The position numbers and the translations under genes were made by a program. From Lachnospiraceae bacterium (lineage in GTDB: Bacteria > Bacillota > Clostridia > Lachnospirales > Lachnospiraceae): a stretch of 5,663 bases of DNA. The stretch is taken from NCBI GenBank assembly GCA_014804185.1, contig JAAVAG010000170.1, positions 1-5,663 on the forward strand. Reading direction: 5' to 3'. The notes beneath the pieces are model-generated. The model was not told where the DNA came from and did no database searches. It was given only the letters and a program-made list of their open reading frames with translations. Positions 1 through 5,663 of the stretch are shown here, piece by piece (the stretch's first letter is position 1; each line of letters opens with the position of its first letter).

Positions 1-142
1 CGATCATGACCTTGGTCACTTTGATATCCTGCTCTTCGTCATACGACTCCTCCACGCGCACGCCGCGAAGCTGATCGTCCGCCTCCCTGATACTTTCTCT
101 CGCCTCCAGCGCCAGATCCGTTCTCACCTGAAATCCACCCAT
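1..142 (-). CDS. gpr: Germination protease GPR, N-terminal fragment (partial)
   Basis: GPR is the endopeptidase that degrades small acid-soluble spore proteins (SASPs) when spores germinate; it is made in the forespore as a zymogen and trimmed by self-cleavage. Only the first 47 residues lie in the window. They begin MGGFQVRTDLALEARESI and continue through an acidic stretch to DIKVTKVMI. The VRTDLA-x-EA block matches the family's self-cleavage region, recalled from Bacillus GPR (VRTDLAVEA), and the following beta strand also fits. The ATG at 142 was chosen because a purine-rich stretch with AAGG and AAAGG (about 149-158) precedes it. An in-frame ATG at 196 would add 18 residues but lacks a Shine-Dalgarno sequence. 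The gene is divergent from rpsT, a neighbour seen in many spore formers. The catalytic part lies outside the window. Identity rests on this short N-terminus plus context. Confidence 0.85.
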   Translation of the reverse strand, partial: MGGFQVRTDLALEARESIREADDQLRGVRVEESYDEEQDIKVTKVMI

Positions 143-241
143 TTTTATCCTTACCTTTCCCTTCTTTCGTTTGTCCGTGCAATGGAACTTCTGCATAGCT
201 GATTTTAGTAACATTTTTTGCACTAATCAGGAAATTATGTA

Positions 242-270
242 TTGACATGCCGGAAATCTTCTACTAAAAT
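242..270 (+). promoter_or_regulatory. Vegetative (sigma-A type) promoter of rpsT
   Basis: A perfect -35 box TTGACA (242-247) is followed after exactly 17 bases by a -10 box TAAAAT (265-270), one mismatch from TATAAT. Transcription should begin near 277, giving a leader of about 86 bases before the rpsT start. It reads away from gpr. I see no obvious regulatory hairpin in the leader. Confidence 0.85.
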
Positions 271-347
271 AATGTTCGTATGTTTACATTAGTCGTCCGT
301 GTCTGGCTTTAATGGAACATTTTCTTACAAAACAGATTATAGAAAAT

Positions 348-355
348 GGGAGGTG
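348..355 (+). promoter_or_regulatory. Ribosome binding site that sets the TTG start of rpsT
   Basis: GGGAGGTG lies 7 bases before the TTG at 363. The frame is open further upstream to an ATG at 312, but nothing resembling a Shine-Dalgarno sequence precedes that ATG. This site therefore decides for the TTG start, and the TTG start also gives the expected S20 N-terminus. Confidence 0.88.
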
Positions 356-362
356 TGAAATC

Positions 363-626
363 TTGGCTAACATTAAATCCGCCAAAAAGAGAATTTTAGT
401 TGCGAGAACAAAGACTGAGAGAAACAAGTCGATCAGATCCAGTGTGAAGACAGCGATCAAGAAAGTGTACGCTGCCATCGAAACCGGTGACAAGGCCGCT
501 GCAAACGCTGCTCTGTTGGCTGCTACAAGCGCGATTGATTCTGCTGCCAGCAAGGGCATTTATCATAAAAACAATGCTTCCAGAAAAGTGTCCCGCCTGG
601 CTCTTGCAGTCAATAAAATGGCTTAA
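363..626 (+). CDS. rpsT: 30S ribosomal protein S20
   Basis: S20 is a primary binding protein of the small ribosomal subunit that contacts 16S rRNA in the 5' domain and near helix 44. The 87-residue product begins MANIKSAKKRILVARTK, the typical S20 start, followed by the basic NKSIRSSVKTAIKKV helix, an alanine-rich middle (about residues 40-60) and the C-terminal GIYHKNNASRKVSRLA segment that is the family's best-kept block. Length equals the usual 86-88. The start codon is TTG; the E. coli rpsT gene also starts with TTG and is translationally autoregulated, so a weak start may matter here too, which is inference. The gene is monocistronic: own promoter at 242-270 and own terminator at 655-687. 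Confidence 0.97.
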   Translation: MANIKSAKKRILVARTKTERNKSIRSSVKTAIKKVYAAIETGDKAAANAALLAATSAIDSAASKGIYHKNNASRKVSRLALAVNKMA

Positions 627-654
627 GGAACAAACATTTAAAGGGAAAGTCCGC

Positions 655-687
655 AAAAGCACCCATACCGTCTGTGGGTGCTTTTTT
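655..687 (+). terminator. Intrinsic terminator of rpsT, possibly bidirectional
   Basis: GCACCCA (659-665) pairs perfectly with TGGGTGC (675-681) around a 9-base loop, followed by six T (682-687). Four A at 655-658 extend the stem against those T and would give a short T run on the other strand. The hairpin begins 28 bases after the rpsT stop and lies 40 bases past the stop of the convergent ATPase gene, so it may end both transcripts. Termination of rpsT is the more certain role. Confidence 0.93.
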
Positions 688-727
688 ATGCGACAAAGTA
701 AGCAGACGAAAGAACCTTAGCCACTTA

Positions 728-1957
728 CTAAAACTTTTGACCATTCTTCATAAAATCAATCAAATTTACATTTTTTATCCCATTTCTTTTCTGCAAAAGC
801 GGATCGGTTGTTGCAACATATTTCGGATAGTTGTCCTTGATAGATTCCAGCACGCGGTACTCCCTATCTTCTGTCTCTCTTGATAAAGCGATTGTATATG
901 CAACCTGCACATAAGAATATTGCATCTCCATATCCCTAAGGATGAAATCGCATTCTAATTTGCCAATCCTGCCAACACTGACCGCGTAATCATGCGCTCT
1001 GACGTAAATATAGATCAAATTTTCCAGAGCCGGTCCATAATTGATGCGATTATCCGTATTCTGTGCAAAATAAAAGCTCAGATCCGCCAGATAGTACTTT
1101 TTTTCTCCGCTTAATGACCTTTTCGATTTCAAATCAAACCGGGGACACTCATACAAAATTTTTGCATCCAGCAAAGCCTGAATATACCTCGAAACCGTTG
1201 CGCGACTGACAGGATTCCCATTTTTCCTGAGTGCATTACAAAGACTGCTTATGCTCATAGTCGCACCAAAATTATTGATGATGAAGGTTCTGACAGCTTC
1301 AAATGTTTCTCTTTCCCTGATCTTTACTCTGCGCCTTATATCTTTTTCAAATATTTCTTTCACCACCCCCTGGACATAGCTTCTTTTATCTGACATACTA
1401 TCCAATCTTATCGTACGAGGAAAGCCGCCTTCCAGGATATAATGGTTCATTTCATTTACAGGGAGTGGATCAATATCCTTTCCATAAAAGGATTTCATAT
1501 TTTCATATTCCTCAAAACTCAATGGAAACATCTCAAATTCCAAATAACGTCCGGTCAGTTTCGTAATCAATTCACCACTTAGCAGATAAGAGTTAGAGCC
1601 TGTAATAAAAATAGACCAGTCTCCTTCATTACGAAATCCATTTAGTACTTCCTCAAAATCCGGCACATTTTGTATTTCATCAATAAATAAATATTTTAGT
1701 CCTCCTGCCGTCCCTTTTTCTTCAATCACACTTTCCAACTGATCCGCTGTTTTTAATCTTTTATATTCTCGCCGGTCCAAATCTAAATAAATAATATTAC
1801 TATCATCCACACCATTTTCTTTGAGTTCTTCTACAATTGTTTCCATCAAACTGGATTTACCGCATCGCCTGACACCGGTGATCACTTTAATGAGATCCTC
1901 TGCATGATAGAATCCGCGGATTTTGCTCAAATAATTTTCCCTACGGTAAAGTTTCAC
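728..1957 (-). CDS. AAA+ ATPase with C-terminal DUF4143-type domain (COG1373-like)
   Basis: Predicted soluble ATP-binding protein of a large prokaryotic family with no settled role. In the 409 residues: Walker A GVRRCGKS (28-35), Walker B YLFIDE (89-94), a sensor-1-like strand ending ITGSN (118-122), then the GRYLEFEMFPLSFEEY block (136-151) diagnostic of the family. Residues about 219-275 resemble a winged helix (SRATVSRYIQALLDAKILYE). The C-terminal part carries LEN (311-313), GKLECDFIL (332-340) and YVQVAY (349-354), typical of DUF4143, a domain related to PD-(D/E)XK nucleases. Length is normal and the gene looks intact. The start is GTG, fixed by AGGAGG (1965-1970) 7 bases upstream. It is convergent with rpsT, has its own promoter, and is more A+T-rich than the ABC genes, suggesting acquisition. 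Family assignment is firm; function is unknown. Confidence 0.93.
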   Translation of the reverse strand: MKLYRRENYLSKIRGFYHAEDLIKVITGVRRCGKSSLMETIVEELKENGVDDSNIIYLDLDRREYKRLKTADQLESVIEEKGTAGGLKYLFIDEIQNVPDFEEVLNGFRNEGDWSIFITGSNSYLLSGELITKLTGRYLEFEMFPLSFEEYENMKSFYGKDIDPLPVNEMNHYILEGGFPRTIRLDSMSDKRSYVQGVVKEIFEKDIRRRVKIRERETFEAVRTFIINNFGATMSISSLCNALRKNGNPVSRATVSRYIQALLDAKILYECPRFDLKSKRSLSGEKKYYLADLSFYFAQNTDNRINYGPALENLIYIYVRAHDYAVSVGRIGKLECDFILRDMEMQYSYVQVAYTIALSRETEDREYRVLESIKDNYPKYVATTDPLLQKRNGIKNVNLIDFMKNGQKF

Positions 1958-1964
1958 GATGTTG

Positions 1965-1970
1965 CCTCCT
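1965..1970 (-). promoter_or_regulatory. Ribosome binding site that sets the GTG start of the ATPase gene
   Basis: A full AGGAGG on the minus strand sits 7 bases before GTG at 1957. The next in-frame methionine is residue 38, downstream of Walker A, so GTG is the only sensible start. Confidence 0.9.
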
Positions 1971-1989
1971 GTTCCCCTGAATAAAATTT

Positions 1990-2018
1990 ATTATATACCA
2001 TAGGCATAGAAAGCACAA
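1990..2018 (-). promoter_or_regulatory. Promoter of the AAA+ ATPase gene
   Basis: On the minus strand a perfect -10 TATAAT (1990-1995) lies 17 bases from a weak -35 TTGTGC (2013-2018; TTG matches consensus, the rest does not). The start of transcription should fall near 1983, leaving a leader of about 26 bases with the SD inside it. The weak -35 next to an inverted repeat suggests regulated expression, which is inference. Confidence 0.75.
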
Positions 2019-2019
2019 G

Positions 2020-2064
2020 TTAACGTTTCAGTTTTTATTGTTTTATTGTCTTCTGAAACGTTAA
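2020..2064. repeat. Perfect 12-bp inverted repeat, candidate operator of the ATPase gene
   Basis: TTAACGTTTCAG (2020-2031) and CTGAAACGTTAA (2053-2064) are exact reverse complements separated by 21 bases. The spacer contains two tandem copies of TTTTATTG (2033-2040 and 2041-2048). The left arm begins one base from the -35 box of the ATPase promoter. Each arm contains the palindrome AACGTT, and the half-site CGTTTCA resembles the CG-centred sites of LacI-family regulators. No T run follows on either strand, so a terminator is unlikely. A regulator binding site is the best guess; no regulator gene is present in the window. Confidence 0.6.
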
Positions 2065-2272
2065 ATCAAAAATCAATACATTTGAAATCTGTTGTTTCAT
2101 TTTTCAGATAACAATACTATCCAGCTTGCCCTGTCAATGCGCCTATTGCTTTCCCGGCATCTGCCAGAATGGATATTTGATAATCCCCATTATCACAATT
2201 CCATGCACAGATCAATCAGATACCATGACTTCCAATGCCCGGTATTCCTTTCCAAATCTCTCTTTCTCCGCC
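2065..2272. other. Intergenic stretch without a recognisable gene
   Basis: This is most of the 315-bp gap between the second ABC gene and the ATPase gene. I see no gene with both a start and an SD. A short perfect hairpin, TGATAAT-CCCC-ATTATCA (2178-2195), has a 7-bp A+T-rich stem and no T run, so it is at best a weak terminator for the ABC operon. Open frames on the plus strand run antisense into the ABC gene and look like shadows. Minus-strand frames just after the ABC stop are short and lack starts. Confidence 0.6.
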
Positions 2273-4072
2273 CTATCGGTACTTTTCCATCTGCAGCCGG
2301 AACATGGCCGCGTATTTTCCGTTCAATTCCATCAATTCGCTGTGAGACCCCGACTCCACCACCTGTCCTTCCTCCAGCATATAAATCCTGTCGGCCAGTC
2401 TGGTGGTGGAGAGACGGTGTGAAATGAAGATCACTGTCTTATCCCGGCTCAGATTGGTCATCGTGTGGTTCAGATTGTATTCGCTCAGGGGATCCAGCGC
2501 GCTGGAAGGTTCATCCAGCACAATGACAGGGCTGTCCTGATAGAGGCTTCTGCAGATACCCACCATCTGCGCCTCGCCCCCGGAAAAGGACACTCCGTCC
2601 TCGTCAAACTCTCTGGTCAGCGGCGTGTCATACCCCTTGGGGAGCGCTGCAAACTTTCTGTCAAAACCGCTTTTCCCAAGAAGCGGCTGCGCTTTCTGTT
2701 CCTCAATCGGCTTCCTGTCCATCACGATATTTTCTCCCAGCGTCGCCGCAAAAAGCTGGTAATCCTGAAACAGCGTCGCAAACTGTCCCCGGTATTCGTC
2801 CAGTTTCAGTTCACGGATATCCTTTCCGTTTCGGGTTATTTTTCCCTCCGTTACGTCATAGAGCCGCATCAGCAGCTTCACCAGCGTCGTCTTCCCCGCG
2901 CCGTTATATCCCACCAGGGCAATCCGCTCTCCCTTTCGAATGGTCAGATTCACATTCTGTAAAACCTGCCCTCCGCCCGGATAAGAAAAGGAGACATTAT
3001 GCAGATCGATCCCGTCAAATGCATCCTGCACCGCTTCCGCATCTTCCCTCTGGCAGATCTCCACAGGGCACTCCAGAAAATGCCGTATTTTTTCAATATA
3101 ACGCCCGTGTTCGGGAAACTCGGTGAGCACTTCCGCCAGACTTCCGGAACAACTCTTCAGACTGCCGCAGGAATTGTAGAGCGTCACCGCCGTACCGTAA
3201 CCGAAAGCCTCTCTGACAATGGTCTGAAACATCAGGCAAATCAAATATACACCTTCAAAGAGCAGGGTGTCGCAGCCGTATCGAATGCACAGTTTCAGGA
3301 TCCAGAGCCGCCTTGTCTCTTTTTGGGCAATCCTGCGCATCTGTCCGGATGCCTCCTCAAATTCTTCCTGCAGCTTTGGTCTCACATGGCTCATGCGCAG
3401 TTCCTTGGCATACTCAGGCAGATAAAACACTCTGCCGATGTAGTCCCGTTTCCGTTCCAGAGGCTTTAATTTCTCCTGAAACGCCAGCCGGTATTTATTG
3501 TAGAGATTGGACAGAACCAGCAAAAGACACACCGAGACAGCGGTCAGCGCCAACCCAAAGACATCCTGGCTCAGCACATAGCCCGCCATCACCAAAATGC
3601 CCGCGATCTCTCCGATAAAATTGGCGAAAGTTCCGATCACCGAGTCTGTCCGCTGCGCCGCCTCGCCCATGGCCCACACAAATTCATTATAGTAATTCGG
3701 ATCATCATAATTTTTCAGATCCATCTCAGCGGCTTTCCGGTACAGTTCCATCCGGATCCTCCGGCGGATTTTTTCCCGGGAAAGGGGCTTTAACCGGGTC
3801 TCCACATAATTGGGGAGAACCTGCGCAATCAGTGTCACAAAGGCAAAAACCGTCAGTACAAACCAGAACACCTCCGCAAAGGGTCTTCGATACTGAATAC
3901 TGTCGATAATATAACCGATCATGTAGATGTGCTCTATAAAAACGATCAGGCGGTGCCGGGCACGGGTGGTCAATTGTTCCACCGTATAAAGCGGCGCTTC
4001 CTGCAGGGCAATTTTCAGCAGGAACCAGTTGTTTGAAATTGTTCTTTTCACCGTAATATTCTGCTTCGCCAT
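2273..4072 (-). CDS. ABC exporter half-transporter, second subunit of a heterodimeric pair
   Basis: A 599-residue membrane exporter subunit: an N-terminal transmembrane domain fused to an ATPase domain. Likely membrane segments are about 41-58, 65-87, 147-166, 171-189 and 260-285, with a sixth weak one near 290-310. The ATPase domain (about 353-599) shows Walker A GYNGAGKTT (388-396), Q-loop Gln436, signature FSGGE (496-500) in place of LSGGQ, Walker B VIVLDE (516-521) with catalytic Glu521, D-loop SSALD (523-527) and His552. RVFYLPEYAKELRM (214-227) lies in the second cytoplasmic loop. The ATG at 4072 was chosen over a longer open frame because AGGAGG lies 9 bases upstream and the longer version would overlap the preceding gene. 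Only 14 bases separate it from the upstream paralogue, its probable partner. The substrate is unknown; peptide or drug export are the usual options. Confidence 0.93.
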   Translation of the reverse strand: MAKQNITVKRTISNNWFLLKIALQEAPLYTVEQLTTRARHRLIVFIEHIYMIGYIIDSIQYRRPFAEVFWFVLTVFAFVTLIAQVLPNYVETRLKPLSREKIRRRIRMELYRKAAEMDLKNYDDPNYYNEFVWAMGEAAQRTDSVIGTFANFIGEIAGILVMAGYVLSQDVFGLALTAVSVCLLLVLSNLYNKYRLAFQEKLKPLERKRDYIGRVFYLPEYAKELRMSHVRPKLQEEFEEASGQMRRIAQKETRRLWILKLCIRYGCDTLLFEGVYLICLMFQTIVREAFGYGTAVTLYNSCGSLKSCSGSLAEVLTEFPEHGRYIEKIRHFLECPVEICQREDAEAVQDAFDGIDLHNVSFSYPGGGQVLQNVNLTIRKGERIALVGYNGAGKTTLVKLLMRLYDVTEGKITRNGKDIRELKLDEYRGQFATLFQDYQLFAATLGENIVMDRKPIEEQKAQPLLGKSGFDRKFAALPKGYDTPLTREFDEDGVSFSGGEAQMVGICRSLYQDSPVIVLDEPSSALDPLSEYNLNHTMTNLSRDKTVIFISHRLSTTRLADRIYMLEEGQVVESGSHSELMELNGKYAAMFRLQMEKYR

Positions 4073-4081
4073 TTCCTTTTC

Positions 4082-4087
4082 CCTCCT
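4082..4087 (-). promoter_or_regulatory. Ribosome binding site overlapping the upstream stop codon
   Basis: On the minus strand the stop TGA of the upstream ABC gene (4089-4087) runs directly into the ribosome binding site as TGAGGAGG, sharing one A with AGGAGG. The next start follows 9 bases later. Ribosomes ending on the first gene would sit on the binding site of the second, which favours translational coupling and balanced amounts of the two subunits. Confidence 0.85.
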
Positions 4088-5663
4088 CAGGACCATGCCG
4101 CATCCTGCATATAACTCTCGGCCTGTTTCCTGAACATATCCGCGTATATGCCGCCCCGCTCCATCAGCTCCAAGTGCGTGCCCTGTTCCACCAGATGCCC
4201 GCCCTGCAGCAGACAGACCGTATCGGCCATGGCAGCGGAGGAAAGCCTGTGCGAGATGATGACAGCAAGTTTTTCCGACCTGCCGCCGCACAGTTCCATG
4301 ATCGTCTCATACATACGATATTCCGCCACGGGATCCAGGGCGCTGGAAGGCTCGTCCAGAAGCACAATGGGCGCATCTTTCGCAAAGCATCTCGCCACCG
4401 CCACTTTCTGAGCCTGCCCGCCGGAAAGTACGACGCCTTCATCGTCAAACTCTCTCGTCAGGATGGTATCGACGCCCTTATCCAGCTTCTCCATCTGTTC
4501 CAACGCGCCGCTTTTATGTAACGCCGCCACCGCCGCCTCCCGCTGCTCCTTTGTCTCCAGCTTTTCCAGAATTACATTTTCCAGCACGCTCATGGAAAAC
4601 AGTTCAAAATCCTGAAAAGTCGTTCCGATCAGGCGGCGGTAATCCTGCAGGTTAAACCTGCGGATATCCACTCCATTTAACAGAATGACCCCTTCCGTCG
4701 GGTCGTAAAGCCGCATCATCAGCTTGATCAGCGTACTCTTGCCGGAACCGTTATGCCCCACCAGCGCTGTGCGCCTGCCCGCGTAAAACGTATAATTCAC
4801 ATGCCGCAGCGCATATGTCCCCTCTTTTTCCTGCGCCGGATACCTGAAGGACACATCCCTAAGTTCCAGTGTCTCCACTTTTCCCGGCGCGGGCAGTCCG
4901 TCCCAGTCCTCCGGGATCTTCGCCTCATAAGCCAGAAAATCTTTCAGCGTTTTCGCATAAAGCCCGTTCTGATAGGTCTGTGAAATACTGCCCGTCAGAT
5001 CCGTCAGCATCCACGTGGTACTGACAATGGCATTTGCCAGCACCACAAAATCTCCGATCAGGAGAGTTCCCGGCACCATGGCGCAGTAAGCCGCAAACAG
5101 CCACATTCCCTCAAACACCAGCGGAAAGCATAGCACACCTCTCATCAGCCCCAGTCCGAACAGCCGTTTCCAGTATTTTCTGACAATGCCCGCAAGCCCC
5201 TCATAGGCCGTCTCATAAGTATCGTCCAGCACATTTTTGATTTTGGTCATGCGGATCTCCTTGGCATACCGGGGCAGATACAGCACGCGGTTGACATAGT
5301 TGATCCGTCGCATGTGCGGCGTTCCCTCCATGGTTTTCTCATACTCTATGCGGTTGATCACTTTACTGAAAAAGAAATTTCCGATCATGGGCATAAAAGA
5401 AAACAGGCCCGCGATCCAGTGAATGGAAAAAATCGTCGCCACCACATAGATTGACGCACAGGCAGACGCAAACACCCCCGCGGTATCCGTCAGGACAGAG
5501 AGCGCCCGGTCGTAAGCCTGGGATGCGGCTTTTGTATAGGTATCATAAAATTCCACATTCTCATAGCAGGCAACGTCCACGTTGGCCGCCTTGTCAAACA
5601 GCATCCCGTTTAATTTTTCATAGAGCCGGGGATTGGAATACGGTACATATCTCTCATCCATCC
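4087..5663 (-). CDS. ABC exporter half-transporter, first subunit of the pair (5'-truncated by window edge)
   Basis: Membrane exporter subunit paralogous to the gene downstream. The visible 524 residues cover the later part of the transmembrane domain and a complete ATPase domain. The motifs, numbered from the Met at 5661, are Walker A GHNGSGKST (302-310), Q-loop Gln350, canonical LSGGQ (412-416), Walker B IVLLDE (432-437) with catalytic Glu437, SSALD (439-443) and His471. RVLYLPRYAKEIRM (125-138) matches the same loop in the partner. That Met is probably internal: residue 21 here aligns with residue 110 of the partner, so about 90 N-terminal residues, including the first two membrane segments, lie beyond the right edge. 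Full length should be near 610. With its coupled neighbour it likely forms a heterodimer. The operon promoter is outside the window and the substrate cannot be inferred. Confidence 0.93.
   Translation of the reverse strand, partial: MDERYVPYSNPRLYEKLNGMLFDKAANVDVACYENVEFYDTYTKAASQAYDRALSVLTDTAGVFASACASIYVVATIFSIHWIAGLFSFMPMIGNFFFSKVINRIEYEKTMEGTPHMRRINYVNRVLYLPRYAKEIRMTKIKNVLDDTYETAYEGLAGIVRKYWKRLFGLGLMRGVLCFPLVFEGMWLFAAYCAMVPGTLLIGDFVVLANAIVSTTWMLTDLTGSISQTYQNGLYAKTLKDFLAYEAKIPEDWDGLPAPGKVETLELRDVSFRYPAQEKEGTYALRHVNYTFYAGRRTALVGHNGSGKSTLIKLMMRLYDPTEGVILLNGVDIRRFNLQDYRRLIGTTFQDFELFSMSVLENVILEKLETKEQREAAVAALHKSGALEQMEKLDKGVDTILTREFDDEGVVLSGGQAQKVAVARCFAKDAPIVLLDEPSSALDPVAEYRMYETIMELCGGRSEKLAVIISHRLSSAAMADTVCLLQGGHLVEQGTHLELMERGGIYADMFRKQAESYMQDAAWS

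Noticed and set aside
226..240. Possible forespore-type -10 (CATAATT on the minus strand) for gpr
   Set aside because: No acceptable -35 sequence at 17-18 bases; the match alone could be chance in A+T-rich DNA.
39..248. Minus-strand open frame over the gpr start region
   Set aside because: Different frame from gpr, glycine- and arginine-rich ending typical of a shadow, no ribosome binding site.
2020..2064. Reading the inverted repeat as an intrinsic terminator or a CRISPR-like repeat
   Set aside because: There is no T run on either strand, the loop is 21 bases, and there are only two arms in inverted orientation.
2200..2272. Possible decayed minus-strand gene just after the ABC stop (reads AEKERFGKEYRALEVMVSD)
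   Set aside because: It looks coding-like but is very short, has no start codon, and matches nothing I recognise.
2092..2427. Plus-strand open frames starting in the gap and continuing antisense to the ABC gene
   Set aside because: No ribosome binding site, no recognisable product, and most of each frame is antisense to a well-supported ATPase domain.
4073..4291. A 73-residue N-terminal extension of the second ABC gene
   Set aside because: It would lie inside the upstream ABC gene and reads as low-complexity shadow sequence; the ATG at 4072 has a strong ribosome binding site.

Overview
The window most likely comes from a spore-forming Clostridia genome, perhaps Lachnospiraceae. The evidence is the 5' end of a gene for the spore germination protease GPR, divergent from the ribosomal protein S20 gene rpsT, an arrangement I recall as common in endospore-forming Firmicutes. 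Strong AGGAGG-type ribosome binding sites and TTG and GTG starts fit as well. The family-level placement is inference.

Left part (1-727): a partial gpr runs off the left edge on the minus strand. A 220-bp intergenic region carries a near-consensus vegetative promoter reading right into rpsT (TTG start, 87 residues), which ends at a clean intrinsic terminator (655-687).

Middle part (728-2272): a minus-strand gene convergent with rpsT encodes a 409-residue AAA+ ATPase with a C-terminal DUF4143-type domain (COG1373-like, physiological role unknown). It has its own promoter (-10 TATAAT) just upstream and a strong SD before a GTG start. A perfect 12-bp inverted repeat abuts the -35 box. By eye the gene is clearly more A+T-rich than the transporter genes beside it, so it looks like an accessory insertion. 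The rest of the 315-bp gap before the next gene holds no convincing gene.

Right part (2273-5663): two minus-strand genes encode paired ABC exporter half-transporters (membrane domain plus ATPase domain each). The upstream one runs off the right edge and lacks about 90 N-terminal residues. The stop codon of the first overlaps the ribosome binding site of the second, so they are very probably translated together and form a heterodimeric exporter. The substrate cannot be told from the window.

I do not see a clearly new multi-gene system. The points most worth following are the inverted repeat at the ATPase promoter, the composition break around the ATPase gene, and the unusual shared motifs of the exporter pair.
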